Assembly (NCBI RefSeq): GCF_003626595.1
Contig: NZ_RBAK01000007.1
Span: 62,001-126,000, forward strand
Reading direction: 5' to 3'
Origin: Micromonospora endolithica
Lineage (GTDB): Bacteria; Actinomycetota; Actinomycetes; Mycobacteriales; Micromonosporaceae
DNA: 64,000 nt
The notes under the pieces were generated by a model. The model worked only from the letters and a program-made list of their open reading frames with translations, did no database searches and was not told the origin of the DNA. Shown in pieces: positions 42,377 to 51,421 of the stretch (position 1 is its first letter; the number at the start of each line of letters is the position of its first letter). A program made the position numbers and the translations under genes.

Positions 42377-43219
42377 ATGACGTCGTCGTCCCCTTACGAC
42401 CCGCCTGATCCGTCCGATGGTCCCGACGCCGCCCGGCCGGGTCGTCGCCGTACCGTCTCCGCCGCCTGGCCGGCCGCCACGCCCCGGGCGCGGGCCCGGC
42501 GTCGGCGTACCGCGTGGCTGGGTCTGGTCCTGGTGCTCGCCGCCGGCACCGGCGTGGCCCTGGTCCGGGCCGGCGACGACGCCGGCGTGCGGGCCAGAAC
42601 GGGGTACGGTGCCGGCGCGGCCGAGGTGGCCCCGCCCACCCGGTACCCGCGTACCGGCGGGGGCAGCTTCACGCCCGCGGACGGGGAGACGCCGGTGCAC
42701 GGCCTGGACGGGCCGCTGCGCCGCTACCGGGTGGCCGTGGAGGCGGGCACCGGCCAGGACGCCGCCGCGTTCGCCGCCACCGTCGACGCGGTGCTGGCCG
42801 ACCGGCGCGGCTGGACCGCCGGCGGCGCGCTGCGGGTGCAGCGGGTCGCCGACGTCGACGCCGCCGACTTCACCGTCTACCTGGCCACGCCGGACACCTC
42901 GGAACGGATGTGCGCCGAGGGCGGGCTCAGCACCGAGGGGTACACGTCCTGCCGGCTCCCCGGCCGGGTCGTGATCAACCTGGCCCGGTGGATGGAGGCG
43001 GTACCGGACTACGGAGCGCCGCTGTCGGTCTACCGGGAGTACGTGGTGAACCACGAGGTCGGGCACGAGTTCGGCGAGGGGCACGAGGCCTGTCCCGGCC
43101 CGGGTGAACCGGCCCCGGTGATGCAGCAGCAGACGTACGGCCTGGACGGGTGCGCGGCGAACGCGTGGCCGTTCGTGGACGGCAGCCGGTACGCGGGCGA
43201 GCCGATCGACGGCGTGTAG
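42377..43219 (+). CDS. DUF3152 metzincin-like protein, copy 2
   Basis: This 280-aa paralogue of the preceding gene has a TM (TAWLGLVLVLAAGTGVALV), then the DUF3152 domain with RRYRVAVEAG, ADFTVYLATP, TSCRLPGRVVINLARW and HEVGHEFGEGH at 226-236 (HExxHxxGxxH). Matching blocks with copy 1 (LRRYRVAVE, FTVYLAT, YVVNHEVGH) show a tandem duplication that has since diverged outside the core. Both copies keep the zinc motif, so both may be active. Confidence 0.88.
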   Translation: MTSSSPYDPPDPSDGPDAARPGRRRTVSAAWPAATPRARARRRRTAWLGLVLVLAAGTGVALVRAGDDAGVRARTGYGAGAAEVAPPTRYPRTGGGSFTPADGETPVHGLDGPLRRYRVAVEAGTGQDAAAFAATVDAVLADRRGWTAGGALRVQRVADVDAADFTVYLATPDTSERMCAEGGLSTEGYTSCRLPGRVVINLARWMEAVPDYGAPLSVYREYVVNHEVGHEFGEGHEACPGPGEPAPVMQQQTYGLDGCAANAWPFVDGSRYAGEPIDGV

Positions 43220-43330
43220 GGATATTCCCGCTCCCGCAGTTCGGGCGACGTGTCCCTCCTCATGGCCGACGGCGCCCCGGACGAGCGACAATGGCTCGGT
43301 TCGCCACCAGCCGATCCCGGGGAGTCCACC

Positions 43331-44512
43331 GTGTCGCTGCCCCCGCTCGTCGAACCCGCCGCCGAGCTGACCGTTGACGAGATCCGCCGCTACTCGCGCC
43401 ACCTGATCATCCCGGATGTCGGGGTCGAGGGGCAGAAGCGGCTGAAGAACGCCCGGGTGCTCTGCGTCGGCGCCGGTGGCCTCGGCTCGCCGGCCCTGAT
43501 GTACCTCGCCGCCGCCGGGGTGGGCACCCTCGGCATCATCGACTTCGACACCGTCGACGAGTCCAACCTGCAACGGCAGATCATCCACGGCGTGTCCGAC
43601 ATCGGCCGGTCCAAGGCCGAGTCCGCCGCCGCCTCGATCCGTGAGATCAACCCGCTGGTCAACGTGGAGATCCACGACACCGCGCTGGACCGGGAGAACG
43701 TGCGGGACATCTTCTCCCGGTACGACCTGATCGTCGACGGCACCGACAACTTCGCCACCCGCTACATGGTCAACGACGCGGCGGTGCTGCTCGGCAAGCC
43801 GTACGTCTGGGGCTCGATCTACCGGTTCGACGGCCAGGCGTCGGTGTTCTGGGCCGAGCACGGCCCCTGCTACCGCTGCCTCTACCCGGAGCCCCCGCCG
43901 CCCGGCATGGTCCCGTCCTGCGCCGAGGGCGGCGTGCTGGGCGTGCTCTGCGCGTCGATCGGCTCGATCCAGGTCAACGAGGCGATCAAGCTGTTGGCCG
44001 GCATCGGTGAGCCGCTGGTCGGCCGGCTGATGGTCTACGACGCCCTGGAGATGTCGTACCGCAAGATCAAGGTTCGCAAGGACCCGGACTGCGTGCTCTG
44101 CGGCGAGAACCCCACGGTCACCGACCTGCTGGAGGACTACGAGGACTTCTGCGGCGCGGTGTCGGTGGAGGCACAGGAGGCGGTGGTCGACGCGACCATC
44201 ACCGCGCGGGAACTGAAGGAGTGGCAGGACGCCGGCAAGGACATCTTCCTGGTCGACGTCCGGGAGCCGGCGGAGTACGAGATCGTGCGCATCCCCGGCG
44301 CGACGCTGATCCCCAAGGGCGAGATCATTTCTGGTGACGCCCTGGCGAAGTTCCCGCAGGACAAGCAGATCGTGCTGCACTGCAAGTCGGGCGTCCGCTC
44401 GGCCGAGGCGCTCGCCGCGCTCAAGTCGGCCGGCTTCTCCGGCGCCGTGCACGTCCAGGGCGGCGTGCTCTCCTGGATCAAGCAGATCGACCCGTCGCTA
44501 CCCGCGTACTGA
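43331..44512 (+). CDS. moeZ: Adenylyltransferase/sulfurtransferase MoeZ
   Basis: The 393-aa protein comprises an N-terminal E1-like ThiF/MoeB domain (GAGGLGSPALMYLAAAGVG, FDTVDESNLQRQ, DGTDNFATRY and zinc Cys pairs CYRC and CVLC) and a C-terminal rhodanese domain with active Cys351 in LHCKSGVRS. It adenylates and then thiolates the C-terminus of ubiquitin-like sulfur carriers (MoaD, ThiS, CysO-type). GTG 43331 follows GGGGAG; its length matches the mycobacterial homologue (Rv3206c). Confidence 0.94.
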   Translation: MSLPPLVEPAAELTVDEIRRYSRHLIIPDVGVEGQKRLKNARVLCVGAGGLGSPALMYLAAAGVGTLGIIDFDTVDESNLQRQIIHGVSDIGRSKAESAAASIREINPLVNVEIHDTALDRENVRDIFSRYDLIVDGTDNFATRYMVNDAAVLLGKPYVWGSIYRFDGQASVFWAEHGPCYRCLYPEPPPPGMVPSCAEGGVLGVLCASIGSIQVNEAIKLLAGIGEPLVGRLMVYDALEMSYRKIKVRKDPDCVLCGENPTVTDLLEDYEDFCGAVSVEAQEAVVDATITARELKEWQDAGKDIFLVDVREPAEYEIVRIPGATLIPKGEIISGDALAKFPQDKQIVLHCKSGVRSAEALAALKSAGFSGAVHVQGGVLSWIKQIDPSLPAY

Positions 44513-44515
44513 GAA

Positions 44516-44566
44516 AGGAAGGGCCCCTTCTTAACGCCTGGCGTAGAGGAGGGGCACCTTCTTAAC
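44516..44566 (-). repeat. GTTAAGAAGGGGCCC palindromic repeat, copy A
   Basis: This copy lies 4 bp after the moeZ stop and is inverted relative to copy B. It consists of two AAGAAGGGGCCC-like palindromic half-units around GCCTGGCGTAGAG. It differs from copy B by small gaps and substitutions. Confidence 0.8.
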
Positions 44567-44636
44567 AGTTCGCCCGGTCCGACCCTTCGGCCGTCGCGCC
44601 GCCCGATTCACCGAGGCGGGATCGCATCCGCGCCGG

Positions 44637-44642
44637 TAGCGT
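44637..44642 (+). promoter_or_regulatory. Putative -10 box of a leaderless promoter
   Basis: TAGCGT ends 7 nt before GTG 44650 and there is no ribosome-binding site. This places the start of the following gene 9 nt downstream of the first in-frame GTG. Confidence 0.45.
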
Positions 44643-44649
44643 GTCGGCC

Positions 44650-45471
44650 GTGGTGGACATGGACGCCGCGATCGGGTTCGTGGTGGCGCACGGAGACGCG
44701 GTGGACCGTGCCCGTCTCTCCCGACTACGCAGTGGTACGGCTCCCGCGCCGGACCTGCTCGACGTCGCCGAGGGCGGCCAGACGCCGGACGGCGGCTGGC
44801 CCGCGTACCTGGACGGGTCGGTGGCGTCGGTGGACGCGACCTGTTTCCGGCTCGCGGAGCTGGACGACCTGGGCGCGCTCGGCCGGCCGGCGGCCCGGCG
44901 GGCGCTGGACTGGCTGGCCGCCCGCCAGTTGCCCGACGGCGGCTGGCAGGAGGACGACGCGCTGGCCGGCACCGCGCCGGAGTGGGCGCGGCCGGGTGAT
45001 CCGGAGGCCGGCTTCTACCTGACCGCGAGCGCCGCCTTCTGGTTGACCGCGGCCGGGCTCGACGCCCGGGCCGCCGGGCCGCTCGACGCCCGGGTGGGTG
45101 GGGTGTACGCGGGCGTCGTGCACGCCGCCGCGCAGCACCTGGTGGCCCGCCTCAACCCGGACGGCAGTTGGCCGTCCTTCCTGGCCGCCGGCTGGCTGAG
45201 CGCGGCGGTCCTGCACCGGCAGCACCTGTTCCAGGAGTCGGCCCGCATCCAGGTGGCGCTCGCCGAGCGGGTCGCCGAGATGTCCCCGGCCGACGTGGCG
45301 TCGCTGGCCGCGACGCTGCGCCGGGTGGGTGTCGAGGAGCACGACTGGGTGCTGGTCCGGGCCCGCCGTCGGCTCACCGAGACCCAGCGCAGCGACGGCG
45401 GGTGGGAGAGCGACGACGGGCACCAGTTCGACGTGCACACCACCCTCGCCGCCATCCGCGGCTGCCGCTGA
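44650..45471 (+). CDS. Prenyltransferase/squalene-cyclase-like repeat protein
   Basis: The 273-aa protein is built from QW-like repeats of the terpenoid cyclase/prenyltransferase alpha/alpha barrel: GGQTPDGGWPAYLDG, LPDGGWQEDDA, NPDGSWPSFLAAG, QRSDGGWESDDGH. There is no DxDD cyclase motif, and it is about half the size of squalene-hopene cyclases. It is therefore a single-barrel protein, perhaps binding an isoprenoid or acting as a scaffold. No partner enzyme is adjacent. Confidence 0.72.
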   Translation: MVDMDAAIGFVVAHGDAVDRARLSRLRSGTAPAPDLLDVAEGGQTPDGGWPAYLDGSVASVDATCFRLAELDDLGALGRPAARRALDWLAARQLPDGGWQEDDALAGTAPEWARPGDPEAGFYLTASAAFWLTAAGLDARAAGPLDARVGGVYAGVVHAAAQHLVARLNPDGSWPSFLAAGWLSAAVLHRQHLFQESARIQVALAERVAEMSPADVASLAATLRRVGVEEHDWVLVRARRRLTETQRSDGGWESDDGHQFDVHTTLAAIRGCR

Positions 45472-45531
45472 CCGTTCGTCCGCCGGCGCCGGCCGCCCCG
45501 GAGCCGGCGTGGGTCGGTGCCGCCGGCGGAT

Positions 45532-45585
45532 GTTAAGAAGGGGCCCTTCCTCTACCGGAGGCGTTAACAGGGGGCCCTTCCTTAC
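45532..45585 (+). repeat. GTTAAGAAGGGGCCC palindromic repeat, copy B
   Basis: This is the reference 54-bp copy: GTTAAGAAGGGGCCCTTCC, CTACCGGAGGC, GTTAACAGGGGGCCCTTCC, ending TTAC. It lies between the convergent prenyltransferase-like gene and proA, 5 bp from the proA stop, and could terminate both. Confidence 0.85.
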
Positions 45586-45589
45586 ACCC

Positions 45590-46840
45590 TCAGCTTCGCA
45601 GGTGGCCGTCGCCGGTCACCACGTACTTGGTGCTGGTCAGCTCGGGCAGCCCCATCGGGCCCCGGGCGTGCAGCTTCTGGGTGGAGATGCCGATCTCGGC
45701 GCCGAAGCCGAACTCGCCGCCGTCGGTGAACCGGGTCGACGCGTTCACCATGACCGCCGCCGCGTCCACCCGGGCCACGAACTCCCGGGCGGCGGCCTGC
45801 GAGTCGGTGACGATCGCCTCGGTGTGTCCGGTGCCGTACCGGCCGATGTGCCTGATCGCGGCGTCCAGCGAGTCCACCACGGCGACCGAGATGTCCGCCG
45901 ACAGGTACTCGGTGGCGAAGTCCTCGTCGGTGACCGGCACCACCGCGTCGGAGTGGCGGGCGACCTCCGCGCAGCCGTGCACTGTCACCCCGGCCTCGGC
46001 GAACGCGGCCAGCGTCGGCGGCAGGAACGCGTCCGCGACCGCGGCGTGCACCAGCAGGGACTCGGCGGTGTTGCAGGTGGACAGCCGCTGGGTCTTGGCG
46101 TTCAGCGTGATCGCGACGGCCTTGCCGAGGTCGGCGGCGGCGTCCACGTAGACGTGGCAGTTGCCCACGCCGGTCTCGATCACCGGCACGGTGGACTCCT
46201 CCACCACGGTCCGGATCAGCGACGCGCCGCCGCGCGGGATCAGCACGTCGACCAGGCCCCGGGCGCGCATCAGCTCCTTCACCGAGTCGCGGCTGGTGGC
46301 GTCGAGCAACTGCACGGCGTCGGCCGGCAGCCCGGCGGCGGCGACCGCGTCGCGGAGCACCGTGACCAGGGCGGCGTTGGAGTGGGCCGCCGACGAGGAA
46401 CCGCGCAGCAGCGCCGCGTTGCCCGACTTCAGGCAGATGCCGGCGGCGTCCACGGTGACGTTCGGCCGCGCCTCGTAGATGATCCCGACCACCCCGAACG
46501 GCACCCGCACCTGGCGCAGCTCCAACCCGTTGGGCAGGGTCGAACCGCGGACCACCTCACCCACCGGGTCGGGCAGCGCGGCCATCTGCCGCAGCGCGTC
46601 GGCGATGCCCGCCACCCGCCCCGCGTCGAGGGCGAGCCGGTCCAGCACGGCCGCGCTCAGCCCGGCCTCGCGGCCGGCCGCCAGGTCCGTCGCGTTCGCG
46701 GCCAGGATCTCGGGAGTACGCGCCACCAGCGCGTCGGCCATCGCGACCAGCGCGGCGTCCTTCGCGGTACGCGTGGCGACCGCCAACGCCTCCGCCGCCA
46801 CCCGTGCCCGGCCCGCCTGCTCGCGCACGCTCCCGCTCAT
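45590..46840 (-). CDS. proA: Gamma-glutamyl phosphate reductase
   Basis: The 416-aa protein belongs to the aldehyde dehydrogenase superfamily with the ProA pattern: the catalytic Cys in LSTCNTAESLLVH, VIYEARPNVTVDA, LLRGSSSAAHSN and GTGHTEAIVT. It reduces gamma-glutamyl phosphate to glutamate-5-semialdehyde in proline synthesis. GAGGAG 12 nt before ATG 46840 supports the start. The kinase for the preceding step, proB, is upstream on the same strand, separated by repeat copy C. Confidence 0.95.
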   Translation of the reverse strand: MSGSVREQAGRARVAAEALAVATRTAKDAALVAMADALVARTPEILAANATDLAAGREAGLSAAVLDRLALDAGRVAGIADALRQMAALPDPVGEVVRGSTLPNGLELRQVRVPFGVVGIIYEARPNVTVDAAGICLKSGNAALLRGSSSAAHSNAALVTVLRDAVAAAGLPADAVQLLDATSRDSVKELMRARGLVDVLIPRGGASLIRTVVEESTVPVIETGVGNCHVYVDAAADLGKAVAITLNAKTQRLSTCNTAESLLVHAAVADAFLPPTLAAFAEAGVTVHGCAEVARHSDAVVPVTDEDFATEYLSADISVAVVDSLDAAIRHIGRYGTGHTEAIVTDSQAAAREFVARVDAAAVMVNASTRFTDGGEFGFGAEIGISTQKLHARGPMGLPELTSTKYVVTGDGHLRS

Positions 46841-46861
46841 CGTCCACTCACTCCTCGAAGT

Positions 46862-46915
46862 GTTAGGAAGGGACCCTTCTACCACGCCAGGCGTTAACAG
46901 GGGGCCCCTGCTTAC
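46862..46915 (+). repeat. GTTAAGAAGGGGCCC palindromic repeat, copy C
   Basis: This copy lies between proB and proA, in the same orientation as copy B but more diverged in the first half-unit (GGAAGGGACCC). Its terminal TTAC contains the proB stop codon (TAA on the minus strand). It may reduce read-through from proB into proA. Confidence 0.82.
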
Positions 46916-48012
46916 AGCAGCACCAGGTCGTCGCGGTGGACGACCTCCCGTTCGTACGCCGGGCCGAGCGCCGCGGCGAGTTCGCCGGTGGAGCGGCCCA
47001 GCAATCCGGGCAGTTCCACCGCGTCGTAGTTGACCAGCCCCCGGGCGACCGGCGCGCCCTCGGTGTCCACCAGGTCGACCGGGTCGCCGGCGGTGAACGT
47101 CCCGTCCACGGCGGTGATGCCGGCCGGCAGCAGCGACTTGCGCCGGCCGACCACGGCGGCGACCGCCCCCGGGTCGAGGTGCAGCCGGCCCCGGGGTGAG
47201 GTGGCGTGGGCGAGCCAGAAGAGCCGGGCGGCCGGCCGCCGCCGGCTGGGGTGGAACAGGGTGCCGACCGGCTCGCCGGCCAGCGCCGGGCCGGCCATCG
47301 GTGCGGCGGTGAGCACCACCGGGATGCCGAAGCCGGTGGCGATCCGGGCGGCCTCCACCTTGGTGACCATGCCGCCGGTGCCGACACCGGACCGGCCGAC
47401 CCCGCCGATGTCGATGCCGGCCAGGTCGGCGGAGTCGCGTACCTCGGTGATCCGGGTGGCGCCGGGCCGGGCCGGGTCGCCGGTCCACAGGGCGTCGACG
47501 TCGGAGAGCAGCACCAGCAGGTCGGCGTCGACCAGCGCGGCGACCAGGGCGGCCAGCCGGTCGTTGTCACCGAAGCGGATCTCCTCGGTGGCGACCGTGT
47601 CGTTCTCGTTGACGATCGGCACCGCCCGCAGGTCGAGCAGCTTGCGCAGGGTCCGGTAGGCGTTGCGGTAGTGCGCCCGCCGGGTCACGTCGTCGACGGT
47701 GAGCAGCACCTGGCCGACGGTGCGCCGGTGCCGGGCGAAGGCCGCCGCGTACCGGCCGATCAGCAGGCCCTGCCCGACGCTGGCGGCGGCCTGCTGGGTG
47801 GCCAGGTCACGCGGGCGCCGGGTGAGCCCGAGCGGGGCGAGGCCGGCGGCGATGGCGCCGGAGGAGACCAGCACGACCTCCCGGCCGTCGGCGGCGAGCG
47901 CGCCGAGGGTGTCCACGAGCGCGTCGACCCGCCCGTCGTCCAGGCCGCCGGTGGCGGTGGTCAACGACGAGGATCCGATCTTGACGACGACCCGCCGGGC
48001 AGCCGTGACCAT
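46912..48012 (-). CDS. proB: Glutamate 5-kinase
   Basis: The 366-aa protein has the amino-acid kinase fold (RRVVVKIGSSSL, LVSSGAIAAGLAPLG, IVNENDTVATEEIRFGDND, GGMVTKVEAARIA). A C-terminal PUA domain (about 275-366, GRLHLDPGAVAAVV and AVDGTFTAGDPVDLVD) matches long ProB enzymes. It phosphorylates glutamate, the first, feedback-inhibited step of proline synthesis. The start may be ATG 48012 or GTG 48021, and no clear ribosome-binding site decides it. The stop codon lies within repeat copy C. Confidence 0.94.
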   Translation of the reverse strand: MVTAARRVVVKIGSSSLTTATGGLDDGRVDALVDTLGALAADGREVVLVSSGAIAAGLAPLGLTRRPRDLATQQAAASVGQGLLIGRYAAAFARHRRTVGQVLLTVDDVTRRAHYRNAYRTLRKLLDLRAVPIVNENDTVATEEIRFGDNDRLAALVAALVDADLLVLLSDVDALWTGDPARPGATRITEVRDSADLAGIDIGGVGRSGVGTGGMVTKVEAARIATGFGIPVVLTAAPMAGPALAGEPVGTLFHPSRRRPAARLFWLAHATSPRGRLHLDPGAVAAVVGRRKSLLPAGITAVDGTFTAGDPVDLVDTEGAPVARGLVNYDAVELPGLLGRSTGELAAALGPAYEREVVHRDDLVLL

Positions 48013-48082
48013 GTCGCGCACCCGCCCATTCTGCGCGTTCGGTCCCGCGCCGCCCGGCCGCGTTCCCATATCGTGGCGGGTC

Positions 48083-48397
48083 GTGGGACCTGAGGAGTAC
48101 GTCGAGGCGGTGCTGGAGCTGGTCGAGCGGATCCCGCCGGGGCGGGTGATGTCGTACGGGGCGGTGGCCGACGTGCTCGCCGACCGGTCGGGACGGGCGT
48201 CGGCCCGGCTGGTCGGCTCGATCATGGCGCGGCACGGTGGCGGGGTGCCCTGGCACCGGGTGGTGACCTCGTCCGGCCGGCTGCCGCCGGGGCACGAGCG
48301 GGAGGCCCGGGCCCGGTTGCTGGCCGAGGGCGCGCCGCTGCGCGGCTCCGGCGTGGACATGCGGCGGGCCAGCTGGCTCCCCGAAGAGGGGATGTGA
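48083..48397 (+). CDS. Alkyltransferase-like protein (MGMT family, no active Cys)
   Basis: The 104-aa protein is an O6-alkylguanine alkyltransferase-like fold: IPPGRVMSYGAVADVLA, SARLVGSIMARHGGGVPWHRVV. The methyl-accepting Cys of the usual PCHRV is Trp (PWHRV), as in ATL proteins. These bind alkylated guanine and hand the lesion to nucleotide excision repair rather than repairing it. Position parallels Rv3204. A TATCGT hexamer 8 nt before GTG 48083 supports a leaderless start, divergent from proB. Confidence 0.88.
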   Translation: MGPEEYVEAVLELVERIPPGRVMSYGAVADVLADRSGRASARLVGSIMARHGGGVPWHRVVTSSGRLPPGHEREARARLLAEGAPLRGSGVDMRRASWLPEEGM

Positions 48398-48415
48398 CGG
48401 CCGGCATAACGTGAG

Positions 48416-48421
48416 TAACAT
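48416..48421 (+). promoter_or_regulatory. Putative -10 box of a leaderless promoter
   Basis: TAACAT ends 8 nt before ATG 48430, with no Shine-Dalgarno sequence between it and the end of the alkyltransferase-like gene. Confidence 0.45.
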
Positions 48422-48429
48422 TCGGGCCC

Positions 48430-49878
48430 ATGGACGCGCCGCCGGCTGGAACCGGTTCGCCCACCACCAGCCCGCCGGCCGTCACCGGGGACGCCCCGGC
48501 CGGCCGGCTGCCGCGCGGGGTGCACGCCGGGTACGCCCTCGGTTCCCTGTCCACCGGCGCCTTCGGCACCGTGCCCGGCCTGTTGCTGCTGCCGTACCTG
48601 ACCGACACGCTCGGCGTGGCGGCGGGCGTGGCGGCCCTGCTGGTGCTCCTGCCCAAGGCGTGGGACGTGCTGGTCAACCCGGTCGCCGGCCGGATCTCCG
48701 ACCGCACCCGGTCCCGCCAGGGGGCCCGCCGGCCGTACCTGCTCGGCGCCGGCCTGGCCCTGGCCGTGCTCTTCGCGTCGATCTTCGCGGCGCCGTTCGG
48801 CACCGGCCCGGCCGCCGGGGCGTACGTGGCGCTGGCCTTCCTCGCCACCGCCACCGCGTTCGCCTTCTTCCAGGTGTCGTACGTGGCGATGCCGGCCGAG
48901 CTGACCGGCGACTACACCGAACGCACCCGGCTGATGACCTGGCGGATCGCGGTGCTGGCGCTGGCCATCCTGATCTCCGGCGCGGTGGCCCCGCTGGTCC
49001 GCGACGCGGGCGGCGGTGGCGTGCCGGGGCACCGGTGGATGGGGCTCTTCGTGGCCGGGCTGATCGTGCTCGGGGCGGTCGGGGCCTACCTGGGCACCCG
49101 CTCGGCCCCGACCGGCACGGTGGCGGAGAGCGAGCCGACGCTGCGGGCCCAGCTCGCGGTGGCCGGGCGCAACCGGGCGTTCCGTGCCCTGCTGCTCTGT
49201 TTCGTGGTGCAGTCCGCCGGGGTGGCGACCATCCTCGCCGGCGTCGACTACTTCGCCACCCAGGTGCTGCGGAACCCGGACGGCGGGCCGACCGTACTGT
49301 TCGTCTGCTTCGTCGCGCCGGCGCTGCTGGTGATGCCGCTGTGGAGCCGGGTGGGCCGGCGACACGGCAAGCTGGCCGGCCTGGTCGCCGCGTCGCTGAT
49401 CTTCGCGGTGGGCGCGCTGGCCCTGGTGGCCGCCCCGGTGCTGCCGGCCGTCGCGGTCTACCTGCTGGTCGCGGTGATCGGCGTCGGGTACGCCGGCCAG
49501 CAGGTCTTCGCCCTGGCCATGCTCCCGGACTGCATCGCGTACGACACCGCGCGCACCGGCCGCCGGCAGGCGGGGGTCTTCACCGGCCTCTGGACGGCCG
49601 GAGAGACCTTCGGCCTGGCGCTCGGTCCGGGCCTGTTCGGGCTGGTGCTCCAGCTCACCGGCTACGTCTCCTCGGACACCGGCCAGGCGGCGACCCAGTC
49701 CGGGACCGCCCGCCTGGGCATCCTGCTCGGCTTCACCGTCCTGCCCGCCCTCCTGGTTGGCGTGGCGACCCTCCTGCTCCGCCGGTACGACCTCACCCCG
49801 GACCGCCTGACCGGCGTGGAGTCGCCCCGGCCGGAAAACGTCGTTGATCCCCACGAGAGGGGCGCCGTCACTTCATGA
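48430..49878 (+). CDS. MFS transporter (GPH/MelB-like)
   Basis: The 482-aa membrane protein has about twelve TM segments. The N-terminal DVLVNPVAGRISDRTRSRQGARRP is the loop-2/3 signature of glycoside-pentoside-hexuronide cation symporters, and the second half has DCIAYDTARTGRRQAGVFTGL, the usual mirror motif. It probably imports a sugar or related compound with Na+ or H+. The stop overlaps the next gene by ATGA, so the two are co-translated. Confidence 0.85.
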   Translation: MDAPPAGTGSPTTSPPAVTGDAPAGRLPRGVHAGYALGSLSTGAFGTVPGLLLLPYLTDTLGVAAGVAALLVLLPKAWDVLVNPVAGRISDRTRSRQGARRPYLLGAGLALAVLFASIFAAPFGTGPAAGAYVALAFLATATAFAFFQVSYVAMPAELTGDYTERTRLMTWRIAVLALAILISGAVAPLVRDAGGGGVPGHRWMGLFVAGLIVLGAVGAYLGTRSAPTGTVAESEPTLRAQLAVAGRNRAFRALLLCFVVQSAGVATILAGVDYFATQVLRNPDGGPTVLFVCFVAPALLVMPLWSRVGRRHGKLAGLVAASLIFAVGALALVAAPVLPAVAVYLLVAVIGVGYAGQQVFALAMLPDCIAYDTARTGRRQAGVFTGLWTAGETFGLALGPGLFGLVLQLTGYVSSDTGQAATQSGTARLGILLGFTVLPALLVGVATLLLRRYDLTPDRLTGVESPRPENVVDPHERGAVTS

Positions 49879-51356
49879 TCGACGAGGACACCACCGCACT
49901 GCCCGTCCACGGGGTGCCGGCCGACGCGGTGCTCGACGAGGTACGTGCCCTGCGCGGGCGGGACCGGCCGACGCACGGCGGGCGGCTGTTCGCGTACGTC
50001 TACGACCCGGCGGTGCCGGGCCTGGACGCGCTGACCGCCGCCGCCCACGCGGAGAGCGCCCACGTCAACGGGCTGGACCCGACCGCGTTCCCGTCCCTGC
50101 TGGCGATGGAGAACGCGCTGGTCGGCGCCGCCGCCCGGCTGCTCGGCGGTGGCCCCGACACCGGCGCGCCGGACGTGGTCGGCAGCGTCACCAGCGGTGG
50201 CACCGAGTCGCTGATCCTGGCCGTGAAGACCGCCCGGGACGCGCACCCGGAGATCGCCGCGCCCCGGATCGTGGTGCCGGCCAGCGCGCACGCGGCGTTC
50301 GCCAAGGCGGGGCACTACCTGCGGGTGGCGGTGGACACGGTGCCGGTGTCGGCGACCACGTTGCGGCCCGATCCGGCCGACGTGGCCGCCGCGATCGGCC
50401 CGGACACCGTGCTGGTGGCCTGCTCCGCACCCTCCTACGCGCACGGCGTGGTGGACCCGGTCGAGGCGATCGCCCGGGTGGCCGCCGCCGCCGGGGTGCG
50501 CTGCCACGTGGACGCCTGCTTCGGCGGCTGGGCGTTGCCCTGGCTGCGCCGCCTCGGCGAGCCGATCCCCCCGTTCGACTTCGCCGTGCCGGGAGTCACC
50601 TCGATCTCGGTGGACCTGCACAAGTACGCGTACGCGCCGAAGGGCGTCTCGGTCCTGCTGCACCGGGACCCGGCCCTGCGCGCCCCGCAGTACTTCGCGT
50701 ACGCCGACTGGCCCGGCTACACGATGGTCAATCCGGTGATCGCCTCCACCCGCTCCGGCGGGCCGATCGCCGCCGCGTACGCCACCCTGCGGCACCTCGG
50801 CGAGGACGGCTACCTGCGGCTGGCCGGGGCGACCCGGGACGCGGTGACCGGGCTGGCCGACGCGGTGCGGGAGACCCCCGGCCTGCGGCTGATGGCCGAG
50901 CCGGAGTCCACGGTGGTCTGCTTCACCGCCACCGACGGCGGCCCGGACCTGTTCGTGCTCGTCGACGAGCTGGCCGCCCGGGGCTGGCACACCCAGCCCC
51001 AGCTCGCGTACGCCGACCTGCCGCCGAGCGTGCACCTGACGGTGACCGCGTCGGTGGCGCCCCGGGTCGGGGAGTTCGCTCCCGACCTCGCGGCGGCGGT
51101 GGCGGCCGCCGGGGCCGCCGGGCCGGTGCCACTGCCCGGTGACCTGCTGGCGCTGGCCGGCAGCCTGACCCCGGAAGCGCTCACCCCGGAGCTGGTCGGC
51201 GGGCTGGCCGCCGGGCTGGGCCTCGGCGGGGTCGGCGGCGCGCCGGTCCCGGACCGGATGGCGCCGGTCAACACGCTGCTCAACGCCGCCCCGCCGGCAG
51301 TCCGGGAGCGACTGCTGGTCGAGTTCGTCGCCCTGCTGCAACGCCCGTCCTGGTGA
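49875..51356 (+). CDS. PLP-dependent decarboxylase/lyase-like protein
   Basis: The 493-aa fold-type I PLP enzyme of the group II decarboxylase / sphingosine-phosphate lyase type has VTSGGTESLILAV (phosphate contact), CHVDACFGGWALP (Asp on pyridinium N) and SVDLHKYAYAPKG with the Schiff-base Lys. The substrate is unknown; relatives act on aromatic amino acids, Glu/Asp or sphingoid phosphates. The C-terminal 80 residues (PVPLPGDLLALAGS, LLNAAPPAVRERLLVEFVAL) are a separate helical extension. It is coupled to the MFS gene by ATGA. Confidence 0.84.
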   Translation: MIDEDTTALPVHGVPADAVLDEVRALRGRDRPTHGGRLFAYVYDPAVPGLDALTAAAHAESAHVNGLDPTAFPSLLAMENALVGAAARLLGGGPDTGAPDVVGSVTSGGTESLILAVKTARDAHPEIAAPRIVVPASAHAAFAKAGHYLRVAVDTVPVSATTLRPDPADVAAAIGPDTVLVACSAPSYAHGVVDPVEAIARVAAAAGVRCHVDACFGGWALPWLRRLGEPIPPFDFAVPGVTSISVDLHKYAYAPKGVSVLLHRDPALRAPQYFAYADWPGYTMVNPVIASTRSGGPIAAAYATLRHLGEDGYLRLAGATRDAVTGLADAVRETPGLRLMAEPESTVVCFTATDGGPDLFVLVDELAARGWHTQPQLAYADLPPSVHLTVTASVAPRVGEFAPDLAAAVAAAGAAGPVPLPGDLLALAGSLTPEALTPELVGGLAAGLGLGGVGGAPVPDRMAPVNTLLNAAPPAVRERLLVEFVALLQRPSW

Positions 51357-51421
51357 ACGGCGACCGGGATCGGCGCGCTGTGGTTGACTGTCGGACCGGG
51401 GACACGCGAGGGAGGCCCGAG

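Noticed and set aside
46912..49854. 980-codon extension of proB
   Set aside because: The real glutamate kinase starts at about 48012 with VVVKIGSSSL; the upstream part is antisense to the alkyltransferase-like and MFS genes.
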